Positions 43,096 through 51,193 are shown, counted from the first letter of the stretch. The stretch is DNA of 64,000 nucleotides from an uncultured Planctomycetota bacterium (GCA_903901045.1 CAIUPP010000010.1:100742-164741); one strand, 5' to 3'. The notes: generated by a model not told the origin, from the sequence alone. Program-made: numbers and translations.

Positions 43096-45541
43096 TCATC
43101 CCAACACCTCAGAACAGTCCACACTACAACCCAACGCCTTCCTTGAATCGGCGCTTACCTACGCCGCACGCGGCTGGCCCGTCTTTCCCCTCGTCCCCGG
43201 CGGCCGCACGCCGATCACCGCGCACGGCTTCAAGGACGCTAGCGTCGACCCGGATCGTATCCGCGCCTGGTGGACGGAACACCCCACCGCGAACGTCGCT
43301 ATCCGGACAGGGAAGGACTCCATCATCGCCGTGGACGTGGACCGCCACGGCAAGGGGGACGGGGAGGCGTCCCTGGCGCAGCTCGAATCCCAGCACGAGA
43401 AGGTGCCGCACACCTGGGAGTCCATCACGCCCCGCGACGGGCGGCACCTGTATTTCGACCCGCCGGGATTCGAGATCAAGAGCCGCACCGGCATTCGGCC
43501 CGGCATCGACATCAAGGGCGAGGGCGGGTATGTCGTCGCGCCCCCCTCGGTCGTGAGCGGGTTCGACCAGCCCTACACCAGGCGCAACGGCCACACGACC
43601 TGCCCGCTCCCGCAGTGGATCGCGGATCTGGCCAACAGCAGCAGCAAACAATCCCCGCCGCTGCGGCCGACGGCCCCGCCGAGCACACGTAATCACGCGA
43701 CCTCTCGGTATGCGGAGACCGCGCTCAAGCTGGAACTGCGCAACCTGCGCCAGGCGACTGAGGGGACGCGCAACGACACGCTGAACAAGGCCGCGTTCAA
43801 TATGGGGCAGTTCATCGGCGGCGGGCATCTCGACCGCGCACACGTCGAGTCCGAACTGGCCGCCGTCGCCGCGCTGATCGGCCTGGGCGAGGGGGAGGCG
43901 GCGGCCACGGTCCGCAGCGGCATCGAAGCCGGGGTGAAGGAACCTCGGACGATCCAGCCGCGCCCCGCGCGCGGTAGAGCTGCGGTGGCCGCCGCGGCAC
44001 CCGCGGCATCGGCTGAGGCATCCGCCTCTCCCGGCCATCCGACCGCCCCCATCGCGTCCGGCGCATCGACGGATTTCATTCTCATCCCCGGCCCGCACAC
44101 CGACGACATGGGCCGGTACGTCGAGCAGTCCAACAAGGACTTCGCCGACCAGGTCATCGCGGCGCTGCCGATTGACCTCGTCTATCGGAAGAGCTACCTC
44201 CCCGGCGAGCTGATCGGCCAGCCCGGACGCCGACGCTGGAGCGAACTCATGGCCGATCGCGTGCGGCTGCTGGTGGACCAGCGTTTGAAACTCGCCGCCT
44301 GGTACAAACGCAAGGAGGGCGAGCCCGCCTTGGTCTACAAGCCCTGCAGCCGCGACCACGCCGGCCTGGTAACCGCCGGCGCGCAGCAGGACGCGCGCGT
44401 GCGTGACCTCGACCTCTTGGTCCATTACCCGGTCTACGGCCCCGGCTTCGTGCGCGTCAGGCCCGGCTGGCATGACGGGGTCTATTACGACGAGCCGGAG
44501 GAACTACGCGGCCTGGAACCCGACTGCGACATCGAGCATATCCAGAACGAACTGCACGAACTCCTGGTGGACTTCCCGTTCAAGGACGAGGCATCCCGTC
44601 AGAACTTCATCGGCCTGCTGCTCACCCCCCTGCTGGCCGCTGCGATTGACGGCAATCGGCCCCTGCACCTGCTGCTCTCCCCCCTGGAGCGCACGGGCAA
44701 GACGAAGCTGGCCGAGGAGGTTTTCGGCGGGGTCATCCTCGGCCGCGAGACACCTGCCCTGCAGATTACCGACCGCGACGAGGAGCGCGACAAGCGACTC
44801 CTGGCGCTCCTGCTCCAGGGCGAGACCATCGTCCACCTCGACAACCTCCCCCCTACAGTGGATAGCGCGGCTCTGGCCTCCATTCTGACGGCCACGACCT
44901 ACCAGGGCCGAATCCTGGGGGCTTCGCGCATCGTCTGTCTGCCCAACACGCTGACGGTCGTCGGCTCCGGGAACAACACCGAATGCTCCGGGGAGATCGC
45001 CAAGCGCACGGTCCCGATTCAGCTTCAGCCGCGCACGGCGCACCCCGAGGCCCGGAGGGATTTCCTTCACCCCAACCTGCGCCTCCACGTGAAGCAGAGC
45101 CGCAGGCGAATCCTGTCGATCCTGCTCGGGATGGTCGAGAACTGGATCGCAAAGGGCCGTGATCCGCACAAGAACCGCTTCGGCGGCTTCGAGTCATGGT
45201 CCGAGACCATCGGCGGCATCCTCCACGCCAACTGCTTCAACAAGTGGCGCACGAACGAGTCGGAATGGCGCAAGTCGGCCAACCCCGTCGGCCAGGAGTG
45301 GGAGGCGTTCGTGACCGCGTGGACGGCGCGGTTCGGGCACGCGCACGCCAATGTGGCCGACCTGATGTGCCTGGCAGACGACGTGGGCTGCTTCCAGGGC
45401 GCGATGAGTCGGCAGACCGAACGGGGGCGACTGACCGCATTCGGCACACTGCTTCGCCGGCGGATCGACACTCCCGTGGGGACGATGCTGATCCGGCGAT
45501 ATGGGTGCGGCACCCACTCCAGCTACTTCTTGGAGGGCTGA
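43088..45541 (+). CDS. Prim-pol / helicase-like replication protein
   Basis: 817 residues from the ATG at 43088 (GGAGA upstream). N-terminal bifunctional primase-polymerase domain (AARGWPVFPLVPGGRTPIT, IAVDVDRHGKGDG with the metal Asp residues, GRHLYFDPPG, GIDIKGEGGYVVAPPS). A Pro/Ala linker near 290-320 leads to a C-terminal ATPase-like part with LLLSPLERTGKTKL (a degenerate Walker A) and IVHLDNL (Walker B). Such proteins initiate phage or plasmid replication. Immediately downstream is the AGGTTGCG array. No sequence odd to its neighbours. Confidence 0.88.
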   Translation: MTDHPNTSEQSTLQPNAFLESALTYAARGWPVFPLVPGGRTPITAHGFKDASVDPDRIRAWWTEHPTANVAIRTGKDSIIAVDVDRHGKGDGEASLAQLESQHEKVPHTWESITPRDGRHLYFDPPGFEIKSRTGIRPGIDIKGEGGYVVAPPSVVSGFDQPYTRRNGHTTCPLPQWIADLANSSSKQSPPLRPTAPPSTRNHATSRYAETALKLELRNLRQATEGTRNDTLNKAAFNMGQFIGGGHLDRAHVESELAAVAALIGLGEGEAAATVRSGIEAGVKEPRTIQPRPARGRAAVAAAAPAASAEASASPGHPTAPIASGASTDFILIPGPHTDDMGRYVEQSNKDFADQVIAALPIDLVYRKSYLPGELIGQPGRRRWSELMADRVRLLVDQRLKLAAWYKRKEGEPALVYKPCSRDHAGLVTAGAQQDARVRDLDLLVHYPVYGPGFVRVRPGWHDGVYYDEPEELRGLEPDCDIEHIQNELHELLVDFPFKDEASRQNFIGLLLTPLLAAAIDGNRPLHLLLSPLERTGKTKLAEEVFGGVILGRETPALQITDRDEERDKRLLALLLQGETIVHLDNLPPTVDSAALASILTATTYQGRILGASRIVCLPNTLTVVGSGNNTECSGEIAKRTVPIQLQPRTAHPEARRDFLHPNLRLHVKQSRRRILSILLGMVENWIAKGRDPHKNRFGGFESWSETIGGILHANCFNKWRTNESEWRKSANPVGQEWEAFVTAWTARFGHAHANVADLMCLADDVGCFQGAMSRQTERGRLTAFGTLLRRRIDTPVGTMLIRRYGCGTHSSYFLEG

Positions 45542-45543
45542 CA

Positions 45544-45804
45544 ATGACACTCCTGAAAACCCCCACTTGTCATAACTCCAATAAAAAAGCGCAACCTCGC
45601 AACCTCGGCGCAACCTTTTTTTCAGAGGTTGCGGGTCAGAAGTCATTCAGTGATAGGACACTTCCGACAATCACCGCAACCTTCGCAACCTTTTCTCTTG
45701 GTCTTAATGATGCGCGCGCGCACACGCGCATGCGCGTGCACGTGAGGGGTAGATACGCAAAAAGGTTGCGAAGGTTGCGGGTCGCGTCTGAAGCGCTGGA
45801 GTGA
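45544..45804 (+). CDS. Doubtful ORF over the repeat array
   Basis: An 86-codon frame starts two bases after the prim-pol stop, but it runs straight through the inverted repeats and the alternating GC tract, so its sequence (NLGATFFSEVAG, TATFATFSLG) mostly mirrors the repeats. It may be fortuitous. Confidence 0.2.
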   Translation: MTLLKTPTCHNSNKKAQPRNLGATFFSEVAGQKSFSDRTLPTITATFATFSLGLNDARAHTRMRVHVRGRYAKRLRRLRVASEALE

Positions 45805-45863
45805 ACGGAACTTATGATGCGCAACCTCCAAAAAAAGGTTGCGGTGAGGTTGCGAAGGTTGCG
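45590..45863. repeat. Twelve-copy AGGTTGCG inverted-repeat array (candidate origin)
   Basis: AGGTTGCG or its complement CGCAACCT begins at 45590, 45598, 45609, 45626, 45675, 45684, 45763, 45772, 45820, 45836, 45847 and 45856, six in each orientation. Close pairs are 8 or 9 bases apart. Sites at 45609/45626 and 45820/45836 can form 8-bp hairpins. The array lies directly behind the prim-pol gene, as iterons often do near phage or plasmid origins; origin function is inference. Confidence 0.75.
45710..45744. other. Alternating purine-pyrimidine tract (Z-DNA prone)
   Basis: 35 bases alternate purine and pyrimidine without a break, mostly GC and CA/TG steps, in the centre of the AGGTTGCG array. 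Such tracts adopt left-handed DNA under negative supercoiling. Confidence 0.75.
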
Positions 45864-45878
45864 GGAGGGATAACTCAG

Positions 45879-46127
45879 ATGCAGTACACGATGCCCACGA
45901 ACACTTCCAGCGCGCCGGGGGTCCAGCCCGCCGCGCGCGGGGATTTCCGGGATCGCATGGCCGCGCAGTATCTCGCTCGCGCACTCCCCTCCATGTCCGA
46001 GGAGGAACGGTTCGCATTCGAGGAACGCGTGGCCATCTGCACGTTCGATGCAAACCTCGCCGAGATCGACGCCGTCCGCGTGGCGCTGAACGATTTCGTG
46101 ACCCAACGGGCAAGGAGCCAGCAGTGA
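45879..46127 (+). CDS. Small hypothetical protein ahead of sigma-like factor
   Basis: 82 residues from an ATG with GGGAGGG upstream. N-terminus polar with Thr/Pro, then helical: RDRMAAQYLARALPSMSEEERFAFEERVAICTFDANLAEID. No family recognised. Its stop overlaps the GTG of the next gene (GTGA). Confidence 0.55.
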   Translation: MQYTMPTNTSSAPGVQPAARGDFRDRMAAQYLARALPSMSEEERFAFEERVAICTFDANLAEIDAVRVALNDFVTQRARSQQ

Positions 46128-46963
46128 CCCAAGCGTCCGTGATCCAAGCGTCAGAGAACCAGGCACCAGTGAACCACATGCCCGTGACCAATATATCCGT
46201 GAACCCGACACCCGTGAGCCACATACCCGTGACCCAAGCACCAGTGCCCCAATCGCCCGCGACCGCGCCAACGACTCGCGGCTACAACTACGCCACAGGA
46301 CGTCTGGACCACCAGGCGTACCTCAGGTCCATCGCATCCGTCCCCCCCACACCACTGACCCGCGCGTCCGTGCCCCACCCTTTCGTATCGGGGGCACTCG
46401 ACGACGAGGTCGAGATAGCCATCCGCATCCATTCACGCCGCCTGGTCGGCGTGGCCGGCTTCACGACGTGCGACCTCGAGGACATTCAGCAGGAGATGCG
46501 GCTCGATGTGATCGCGGGACTGCCGCGATTCAACCCCAGACTCGCGCAGCGCAGCACGTTCATCACCCGCATCATCGAACGCAAGGCACGACAGCTTGTC
46601 CGGCATCGCAGAGCACAGATGCGTGACCGCCGACGCGAAGCATTCTCACTCAACGCCGTGGTGATGGACGGGGAAGGTCGCAGCGTGGCGCGCATGCAGT
46701 TGATCACTGCGGCCGACCAGGTCCGTCGCGTCCGGCGACGCACCCGCTTGCTCCAGCACCGGGAGTCTCTGCGGGAGAACGTGGCCCGCGCCATCGCCAC
46801 GCTTCCAGCGGGCCAGCAGAAGCTCTGCCGTCTGGTGCGGCAGGTCGGTTTGGATCAGGTGCGCCGCGACATGCGTGTGTCCCAGGCTCAACTCGACGCA
46901 CTGGTCAAACGCATACGGCGCCATTTCACGAAGGCCGGGTTGCGCGCCTATCTGGAGGAATAG
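46124..46963 (+). CDS. Sigma-like factor, copy 2, with repeat-rich N-terminal extension
   Basis: 279 residues, GTG start. Residues 1-45 are a degenerate repeat of V-x-x-x-P steps (PVTNISVNPTPVSHIPV). Residues about 50-65 read GYNYATGRLDHQAY, nearly identical to a segment of the portal protein. From residue 90 on the protein is a paralogue of the factor at 33977-34552: RLVGVAGFTTCDLEDIQQEM, then RFNPRLAQRSTFI, and a C-terminal HTH-like end RRDMRVSQAQLDALVKRIRRHFTKAGLR. It may act as a middle or late sigma-type regulator (inference). Confidence 0.65.
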   Translation: MTQASVIQASENQAPVNHMPVTNISVNPTPVSHIPVTQAPVPQSPATAPTTRGYNYATGRLDHQAYLRSIASVPPTPLTRASVPHPFVSGALDDEVEIAIRIHSRRLVGVAGFTTCDLEDIQQEMRLDVIAGLPRFNPRLAQRSTFITRIIERKARQLVRHRRAQMRDRRREAFSLNAVVMDGEGRSVARMQLITAADQVRRVRRRTRLLQHRESLRENVARAIATLPAGQQKLCRLVRQVGLDQVRRDMRVSQAQLDALVKRIRRHFTKAGLRAYLEE

Positions 46964-46966
46964 GAC

Positions 46967-47320
46967 ATGACGATGGCAACAAGTGACAGCCCGACCAAAC
47001 TAACGAGTGGCGTCAGTTTGGACAGCCCGGAGCAAGTAAGCATTCTGGCCAAACTGCGGTCACATCGAAGTTCAGCCAGACCAGCGCGGGCAGGCATTCT
47101 GACCAAACTCCCGTCTGTCCGCAGTATGGTCGGGCTACCCCACGCGCGCACAGTTGCGTTCAGGGCGCAACGGGCCGCACGTCGCGCGCCCACGTACCCA
47201 CACGCGAACAGGACGCGCCGTGCGCGAACTGTGGCGCTCACGCGGGCCAACGTGCGAAGTGCTGCATTCCGCAGCAGTGTTCATTCCGTGAACATTTCAA
47301 TAGGTACTACCCCGCCGTGA
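46967..47320 (+). CDS. Hypothetical basic protein of low complexity
   Basis: 117 residues rich in Ser, Arg and Ala. The coding DNA repeats CCAAACT (three copies plus one inverted AGTTTGG in 46998-47110), giving the repeated (I/V)L(A/T)KL motifs. GGAGGAATAG precedes the ATG. It may be a real phage gene or a regulatory repeat region read as an ORF. Confidence 0.35.
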   Translation: MTMATSDSPTKLTSGVSLDSPEQVSILAKLRSHRSSARPARAGILTKLPSVRSMVGLPHARTVAFRAQRAARRAPTYPHANRTRRARTVALTRANVRSAAFRSSVHSVNISIGTTPP

Positions 47321-47430
47321 ATCGTTTCGACCGCGCGCGAATCTGTAGCACTATCCAAGTCAGTTTCTTTCGGCAGTCCGACTTTTTCAGGAGGAGGTTG
47401 TCATGAAAGCGGTAATGGAGGGCGCACGCA

Positions 47431-47757
47431 ATGACTACGAAGGCGGAATGGAGGAAGGCGGCATCGGACTTATGCAGCCGCCTGGCCGTGGATGCCAGGA
47501 ACCACAGGATACTCGGCAATCCCTGGGGCCGCGCAGCGCACAGCATGGTGCAGGCGTGGGGAATCTTGCGAAGCCGGCAGCACCCGCAGGTTCGGAATCA
47601 CAGACCCGCGCCGACCACTTGGCGGGAAGCCGCCCGACGCGCCGCACAGGACGCGGCGCAGCGGTCACAGCAGGCCCGCCGCGACCGATGGACGGCGTGG
47701 GCGGCGTCAAGAGGGATGATCTCCAACCGCTATATCCCGAAACGCCATCGGACTTGA
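47431..47757 (+). CDS. Hypothetical phage protein ahead of the HNH gene
   Basis: 108 residues, helical and basic, starting MTTKAEWRKAASDLCSRLAV. GGAGGG lies eight bases before the ATG. Another frame is open from 47403 with a strong AGGAGG but gives Gly/Pro-rich, protein-unlike sequence; this frame is preferred. The stop overlaps the TTG start of the HNH gene. Confidence 0.5.
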   Translation: MTTKAEWRKAASDLCSRLAVDARNHRILGNPWGRAAHSMVQAWGILRSRQHPQVRNHRPAPTTWREAARRAAQDAAQRSQQARRDRWTAWAASRGMISNRYIPKRHRT

Positions 47758-48212
47758 GGCGATTGCGCTATTCGGACGCGATCCGTTTGCTCAACTCTAC
47801 CCCGTTGGGCCCCGTGATCAACGACCGGCAAGTACGTCGCCATCGGACCCGTTCCGAGGACGCTTTCTGCACAGACGGGCGCATCGACCTCGTGGCCTAT
47901 GCCGCGTGGCTGGTCAAGCGCTTTTCCCAGGAGCGGGAGTCTGGCGAGGGGAGCGTGTCCACCGGCAACATCCTCTCGCTGATCGAACGCCAGGAATTCC
48001 GGTGCGCGTTGACCGGCAGGAACCTGGAACCCGCCACGGCGGCGTTCGACCACGTCGTGTCGCTTTCCCATGGCGGGGAACACGTCATCGGGAATGCGCA
48101 GATTCTTCACCGGGACGTGAACCGCGCCAAGGGCGTCCTGACGAACGAACAGTTCATCCAGCTCTGCCGCGACGTAGTGGCATGGGCCGATTCCCAGAAA
48201 CCCCAGGAATAA
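47754..48212 (+). CDS. HNH endonuclease with terminase-type N-terminal domain
   Basis: 152 residues from a TTG overlapping the upstream stop (TTGA). N-terminal module (AIRLLNSTPLGPVINDRQVRRHR ... VAYAAWLVKRF) matches the start of the large terminase at 51926 and part of the protein at 51194. The C-terminal HNH nuclease has FRCALTGR, the DHVVSLSHGG catalytic His pair and GNAQILHRDVNRAKG. Phage HNH nucleases near terminase genes help packaging at cos or pac sites (HK97 gp74 type). The shared module probably contacts the same DNA or partner (inference). Confidence 0.85.
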   Translation: MRRLRYSDAIRLLNSTPLGPVINDRQVRRHRTRSEDAFCTDGRIDLVAYAAWLVKRFSQERESGEGSVSTGNILSLIERQEFRCALTGRNLEPATAAFDHVVSLSHGGEHVIGNAQILHRDVNRAKGVLTNEQFIQLCRDVVAWADSQKPQE

Positions 48213-48228
48213 CCGAGAGGAGCCGTCA

Positions 48229-49605
48229 ATGCTGATCGAAATGCGCAAAGTGAGCGAAATCAAGCCGTACGAGAAGAACCCGCGTCAGAACGATGACGCC
48301 GTCGACGCCGTGGCCCGCAGTATTCAAGAATTTGGGTTCCGCCAGCCCATTGTCCTGGACGCCGAGGGCGTGATCATCTGCGGGCATACGCGCTGGAAGG
48401 CGGCGCAAAAGCTCGGGCTGGAGGAGGTGCCCGTTCACGTTGCTCGCGACATGGCGCCGGAGAAGGTCAAGGCCTACCGGATCGCCGACAACAAGCTGGC
48501 GGAGATGGCGACGTGGGACATGGCCCTCCTGCCGATCGAGTTGACGGAACTGCAGGGCATGAACGTGGACCTGTCGCTATTGGGGTTCGACGCCGATTCC
48601 CTGGCGAAAATCCTCAACCCGGACGGGACGGACGGCCAGACCGACCCGGATTCCGTGCCCGAACCGGGTGACGCGGCCGTTTCCAAGGCCGGCGAGATTT
48701 ATCAATTGGGCAACCACCGGCTCATGTGCGGGGACTCCGGGAGCGTGGCCGACCTCGACCTGCTCCTGGGCGGCCAGAAGGTCCATTTGGCAAACACGGA
48801 CCCCCCATATAACGTCAAAGTGGAGCCGCGCAGCAACAACGCCATCGCCGCCGGCCTGTCATCGTTCGGCGAACCGGGTCTGACACACCACCAAGGTTTT
48901 GACCTCGCCCGTCAGGCGAGCCACGCGCATCGCACGACGACGAAGATGCGCCCGAAAGACCGGCCACTGGAGAACGATTTCGTCACGGACGAAGAGTTTG
49001 ACCGGCTCCTCGATGCGTGGTTTGGCAACATCGCCCGGGTGCTCCTGCCGGGGCGCGGGTTCTACATCTGGGGCGGTTATGCCAACCTTGGGAACTACCC
49101 GCCGTTCCTGAAGAAACACGGCCTCTACTTCAGCCAGGGGATCGTCTGGGACAAACTGCACCCGGTGCTGACGCGCAAAGATTTCATGGGGGCATTTGAA
49201 ATCTGCTTTTACGGATGGCGCGAGGGTGCCGCGCATAAATTCTACGGCCCCAACAACGCCACGGACCTCTGGCACGTGAAGAAGGTCAACCCCCAGAGCA
49301 TGATTCACCTGACCGAAAAGGCCGTGGAGCTGGCGGTGCGCGCGATCCAGTACTCGTCACTGATCGGCGAGAACGTCCTGGACCTGTTCGGCGGGTCGGG
49401 GTCTACGCTGATCGGGTGCGAGCAGACCGGGCGGCATGCCTTCCTGATGGAACTGGACGAACTGTACTGCGACGTGATTCGCAAGCGATGGGCGGAGTTC
49501 GTGCATGAGGAGGGATGCGATTGGAAGACTCTCACCCCGGTCTGTGGCCGAAGAGACACCCCCGCGTTGGAGGCGGGGGTGTCTGTGGAGGGCACGGCAC
49601 AATGA
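48229..49605 (+). CDS. ParB-domain DNA adenine methyltransferase fusion
   Basis: 458 residues. Residues 1-100 are ParB-like (EIKPYEKNPRQNDDAVDAVA, FGFRQPIVLD..GVIICGHTRWKAAQKLG). From about 165 the protein is an N6-adenine or N4-cytosine methyltransferase with HLANTDPPYNVK as the DPPY motif IV and LDLFGGSGSTLIGCEQTGR as motif I, the beta-class order. Phage ParB-MTases may protect DNA or regulate genes. GAGAGGAG precedes the ATG. The convergent operon begins just after the 3'-end hairpin at 49554. Confidence 0.9.
   Translation: MLIEMRKVSEIKPYEKNPRQNDDAVDAVARSIQEFGFRQPIVLDAEGVIICGHTRWKAAQKLGLEEVPVHVARDMAPEKVKAYRIADNKLAEMATWDMALLPIELTELQGMNVDLSLLGFDADSLAKILNPDGTDGQTDPDSVPEPGDAAVSKAGEIYQLGNHRLMCGDSGSVADLDLLLGGQKVHLANTDPPYNVKVEPRSNNAIAAGLSSFGEPGLTHHQGFDLARQASHAHRTTTKMRPKDRPLENDFVTDEEFDRLLDAWFGNIARVLLPGRGFYIWGGYANLGNYPPFLKKHGLYFSQGIVWDKLHPVLTRKDFMGAFEICFYGWREGAAHKFYGPNNATDLWHVKKVNPQSMIHLTEKAVELAVRAIQYSSLIGENVLDLFGGSGSTLIGCEQTGRHAFLMELDELYCDVIRKRWAEFVHEEGCDWKTLTPVCGRRDTPALEAGVSVEGTAQ
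49554..49584. terminator. Bidirectional hairpin between convergent genes
   Basis: AGACACCCCCGC (49554-49565) pairs perfectly with GCGGGGGTGTCT (49573-49584) across a 7-base loop. It overlaps the end of the methyltransferase gene and lies before the convergent minus-strand gene stop at 49617. Confidence 0.65.
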
Positions 49606-49616
49606 GAACGTTCGGG

Positions 49617-50168
49617 TTACTTGGCGAGGAAGAACTTCCCACGACCGAAACGCTCCTCGGCGCGCCGGAACTTCGCTTGGTCGCCATGTTCCTTGAGGTC
49701 GCGCAGGATCATGGCGGCCAGGGTGTTGACGGGGGTCTTCCCGCCCTTCAGGGGGGCCCAGTAGCCCTTGGCCATCGCCGTTTCGACCATCTTCTTGCAG
49801 CCCATCGGCAGGTCCGTCGGGTCAGCCTCGGCGACCACCTTCGCAGCGGCATCCATCAGGCTGGTGCGTTTCTCCTTGGCCTGGGGCGCGCCCTGCTCGC
49901 GTGTACGGCGTCCCTTCGCCGGCTTGGTAGCTTTGGGCGTTCCGGCTGCCGGGGTGGCCACAGACGAACCCCCGGCGTTGCTGGCGGCATGCCCACCGGG
50001 CACCGGCTTGAGGCGCGCGGGATCGGCGATCTTCACCGTCTTGCCCGTGCCGACCGACTTGAGGAGGATACTTCCCATCTCCGGGACCGAAACCACGACC
50101 ACCTTCACGTCGTTACGCCCGATCTGGCACAGGTACTCCTGCCCGATCTGAATCTTCGCCTTCAACAT
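49617..50168 (-). CDS. HARE-HTH-type winged-helix protein
   Basis: 183 residues. N-terminal beta domain (LKAKIQIGQEYLCQIGRNDVKVVVVSV), a Lys/Pro/Ala linker (80-105) and a C-terminal HARE-HTH module: SLMDAAAKVVAEADPTDLPMGCKKMVETAMAKGYW, then GGKTPVNTLAAMILRDLKEHG and RGKFFLAK. This domain links DNA-modification, chromatin or restriction systems in other organisms. GGAGG precedes the ATG. It is the distal gene of a four-gene minus-strand operon set against the phage plus-strand order. Confidence 0.8.
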   Translation of the reverse strand: MLKAKIQIGQEYLCQIGRNDVKVVVVSVPEMGSILLKSVGTGKTVKIADPARLKPVPGGHAASNAGGSSVATPAAGTPKATKPAKGRRTREQGAPQAKEKRTSLMDAAAKVVAEADPTDLPMGCKKMVETAMAKGYWAPLKGGKTPVNTLAAMILRDLKEHGDQAKFRRAEERFGRGKFFLAK

Positions 50169-50240
50169 GGTACGTCCTCCTTCTCGGCCCGGCGCCGTTG
50201 CGGCCCGGGCACCTATGGAATGCGGGCACGCGCCCGCCGG

Positions 50241-50495
50241 TTACGACCTGCCGTTTTCACGCATCTCCTGGAGGTGCCCTTCGATGAACGCCGTGTCCTG
50301 CTGCGCGAGGAACGCCAGCGTCTCGATCAGCTTGGATCGAACCTCGGCCAGGCTGCCGACCTTGCTCCAGTCCACCCCGTCCTTCTTCGCGTACTCAGCG
50401 GCCATCTTGAGTTCCTGTTCCAAAAGGTCGATGACCGAGCCGACGTCCTCCTGGTTCCTCTGGTACGCCTGAGCGGCGGTCTCTTTCGTCTTCAT
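50241..50495 (-). CDS. Hypothetical coiled-coil-like protein in minus-strand operon
   Basis: 84 residues, mostly helical and charged (VIDLLEQELKMAAEYAKKD, SLAEVRSKLIETLAFLAQQD). No family recognised. A good ribosome site precedes the ATG and the reading frame lies nine bases after the neighbour's stop. Confidence 0.6.
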   Translation of the reverse strand: MKTKETAAQAYQRNQEDVGSVIDLLEQELKMAAEYAKKDGVDWSKVGSLAEVRSKLIETLAFLAQQDTAFIEGHLQEMRENGRS

Positions 50496-50504
50496 GTCGT
50501 TCTC

Positions 50505-50768
50505 CTATTCCGGGATCGAAACCCAAACCTCGCGGCCATCCGCGTCCACGTGCCGGTACGTCACAGCCCAGTGCTCGCGCCGGGCCAAGTCGGCCAGCGC
50601 GTCCATCGTCCTGGCCGTCGCGATCACACCCTTGAGCGAGCGCATGGCGTACAGGCGCGTCATGCGCGTCGGCCCCTTCACGATGGGCCGGTAGATGCGG
50701 ACCTCCATCCCCATGTAGCCCCACGGCTTCCTCTGGTACTGGCCATTCATGTGCAGGTCGTTCATCAT
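50505..50768 (-). CDS. Hypothetical protein in minus-strand operon
   Basis: 87 residues (ATG at 50768 or 50765; GAAAGGAAACC upstream). Contains VRIYRPIVKGPTRMTRLYAMRSLKGVI and ends in a beta-rich WVSIPE. No known domain. Confidence 0.58.
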   Translation of the reverse strand: MMNDLHMNGQYQRKPWGYMGMEVRIYRPIVKGPTRMTRLYAMRSLKGVIATARTMDALADLARREHWAVTYRHVDADGREVWVSIPE

Positions 50769-50777
50769 GGTTTCCTT

Positions 50778-51026
50778 TCAGAAGCGTCCGGTCAGTTTGA
50801 TCTTGCCCTGCCGCACCATCGCGTGTTCGCCGTTGGTCGGGTGCCATCCGACGTAGGCGTAGCGGCGTCCGACTTCAACGGGTTTGCCGCCGCGAAGCGT
50901 CAGAAGGTTCTCGTCGACGTAGACGGTCACGCGGCCGTACCTGCGCGGGAGTCTGGCGCCCAGCGGCAGGCTGTAAACCTTTCCCTTTCTCCTGCGTTCC
51001 ATCCATCTCTTCTGCGCTGCGTTCAT
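50778..51026 (-). CDS. Hypothetical basic protein, first gene of minus-strand operon
   Basis: About 82 residues from the ATG at 51026 (GGAAGGA upstream). Basic start MNAAQKRWMERRRKGKVYSL, then a beta-rich VTVYVDENLLTLRGGKPVEV. No family recognised. As the first gene it marks the promoter side of the operon; the promoter would lie at 51027-51190. Confidence 0.58.
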   Translation of the reverse strand: MNAAQKRWMERRRKGKVYSLPLGARLPRRYGRVTVYVDENLLTLRGGKPVEVGRRYAYVGWHPTNGEHAMVRQGKIKLTGRF

Positions 51027-51193
51027 CGCGTCGTCCTTCCTGTAACCCGCTGTCCACCAATGCATTACACACACTTAGCCATTCTTTTTACCCCGCTGCA
51101 AGGGCACTCTGGCAAATTCCGCATGCCGCATGCTTCGCATTGCTTTGGACTTACGACTTCGGCGCCGGATTCTTTTTCGGGGGTGTCCAGGTC

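Noticed and set aside
45590..45863. CRISPR array
   Set aside because: Repeats are only 8 bp, occur in both orientations and have irregular spacing; no cas genes.
47403..47753. Extension of the HNH frame upstream to an ATG with AGGAGG
   Set aside because: Residues would be Gly/Pro/Arg-rich without domain, and the overlapping frame 47431-47757 looks more like a protein. The AGGAGG at 47390 leaves some doubt.
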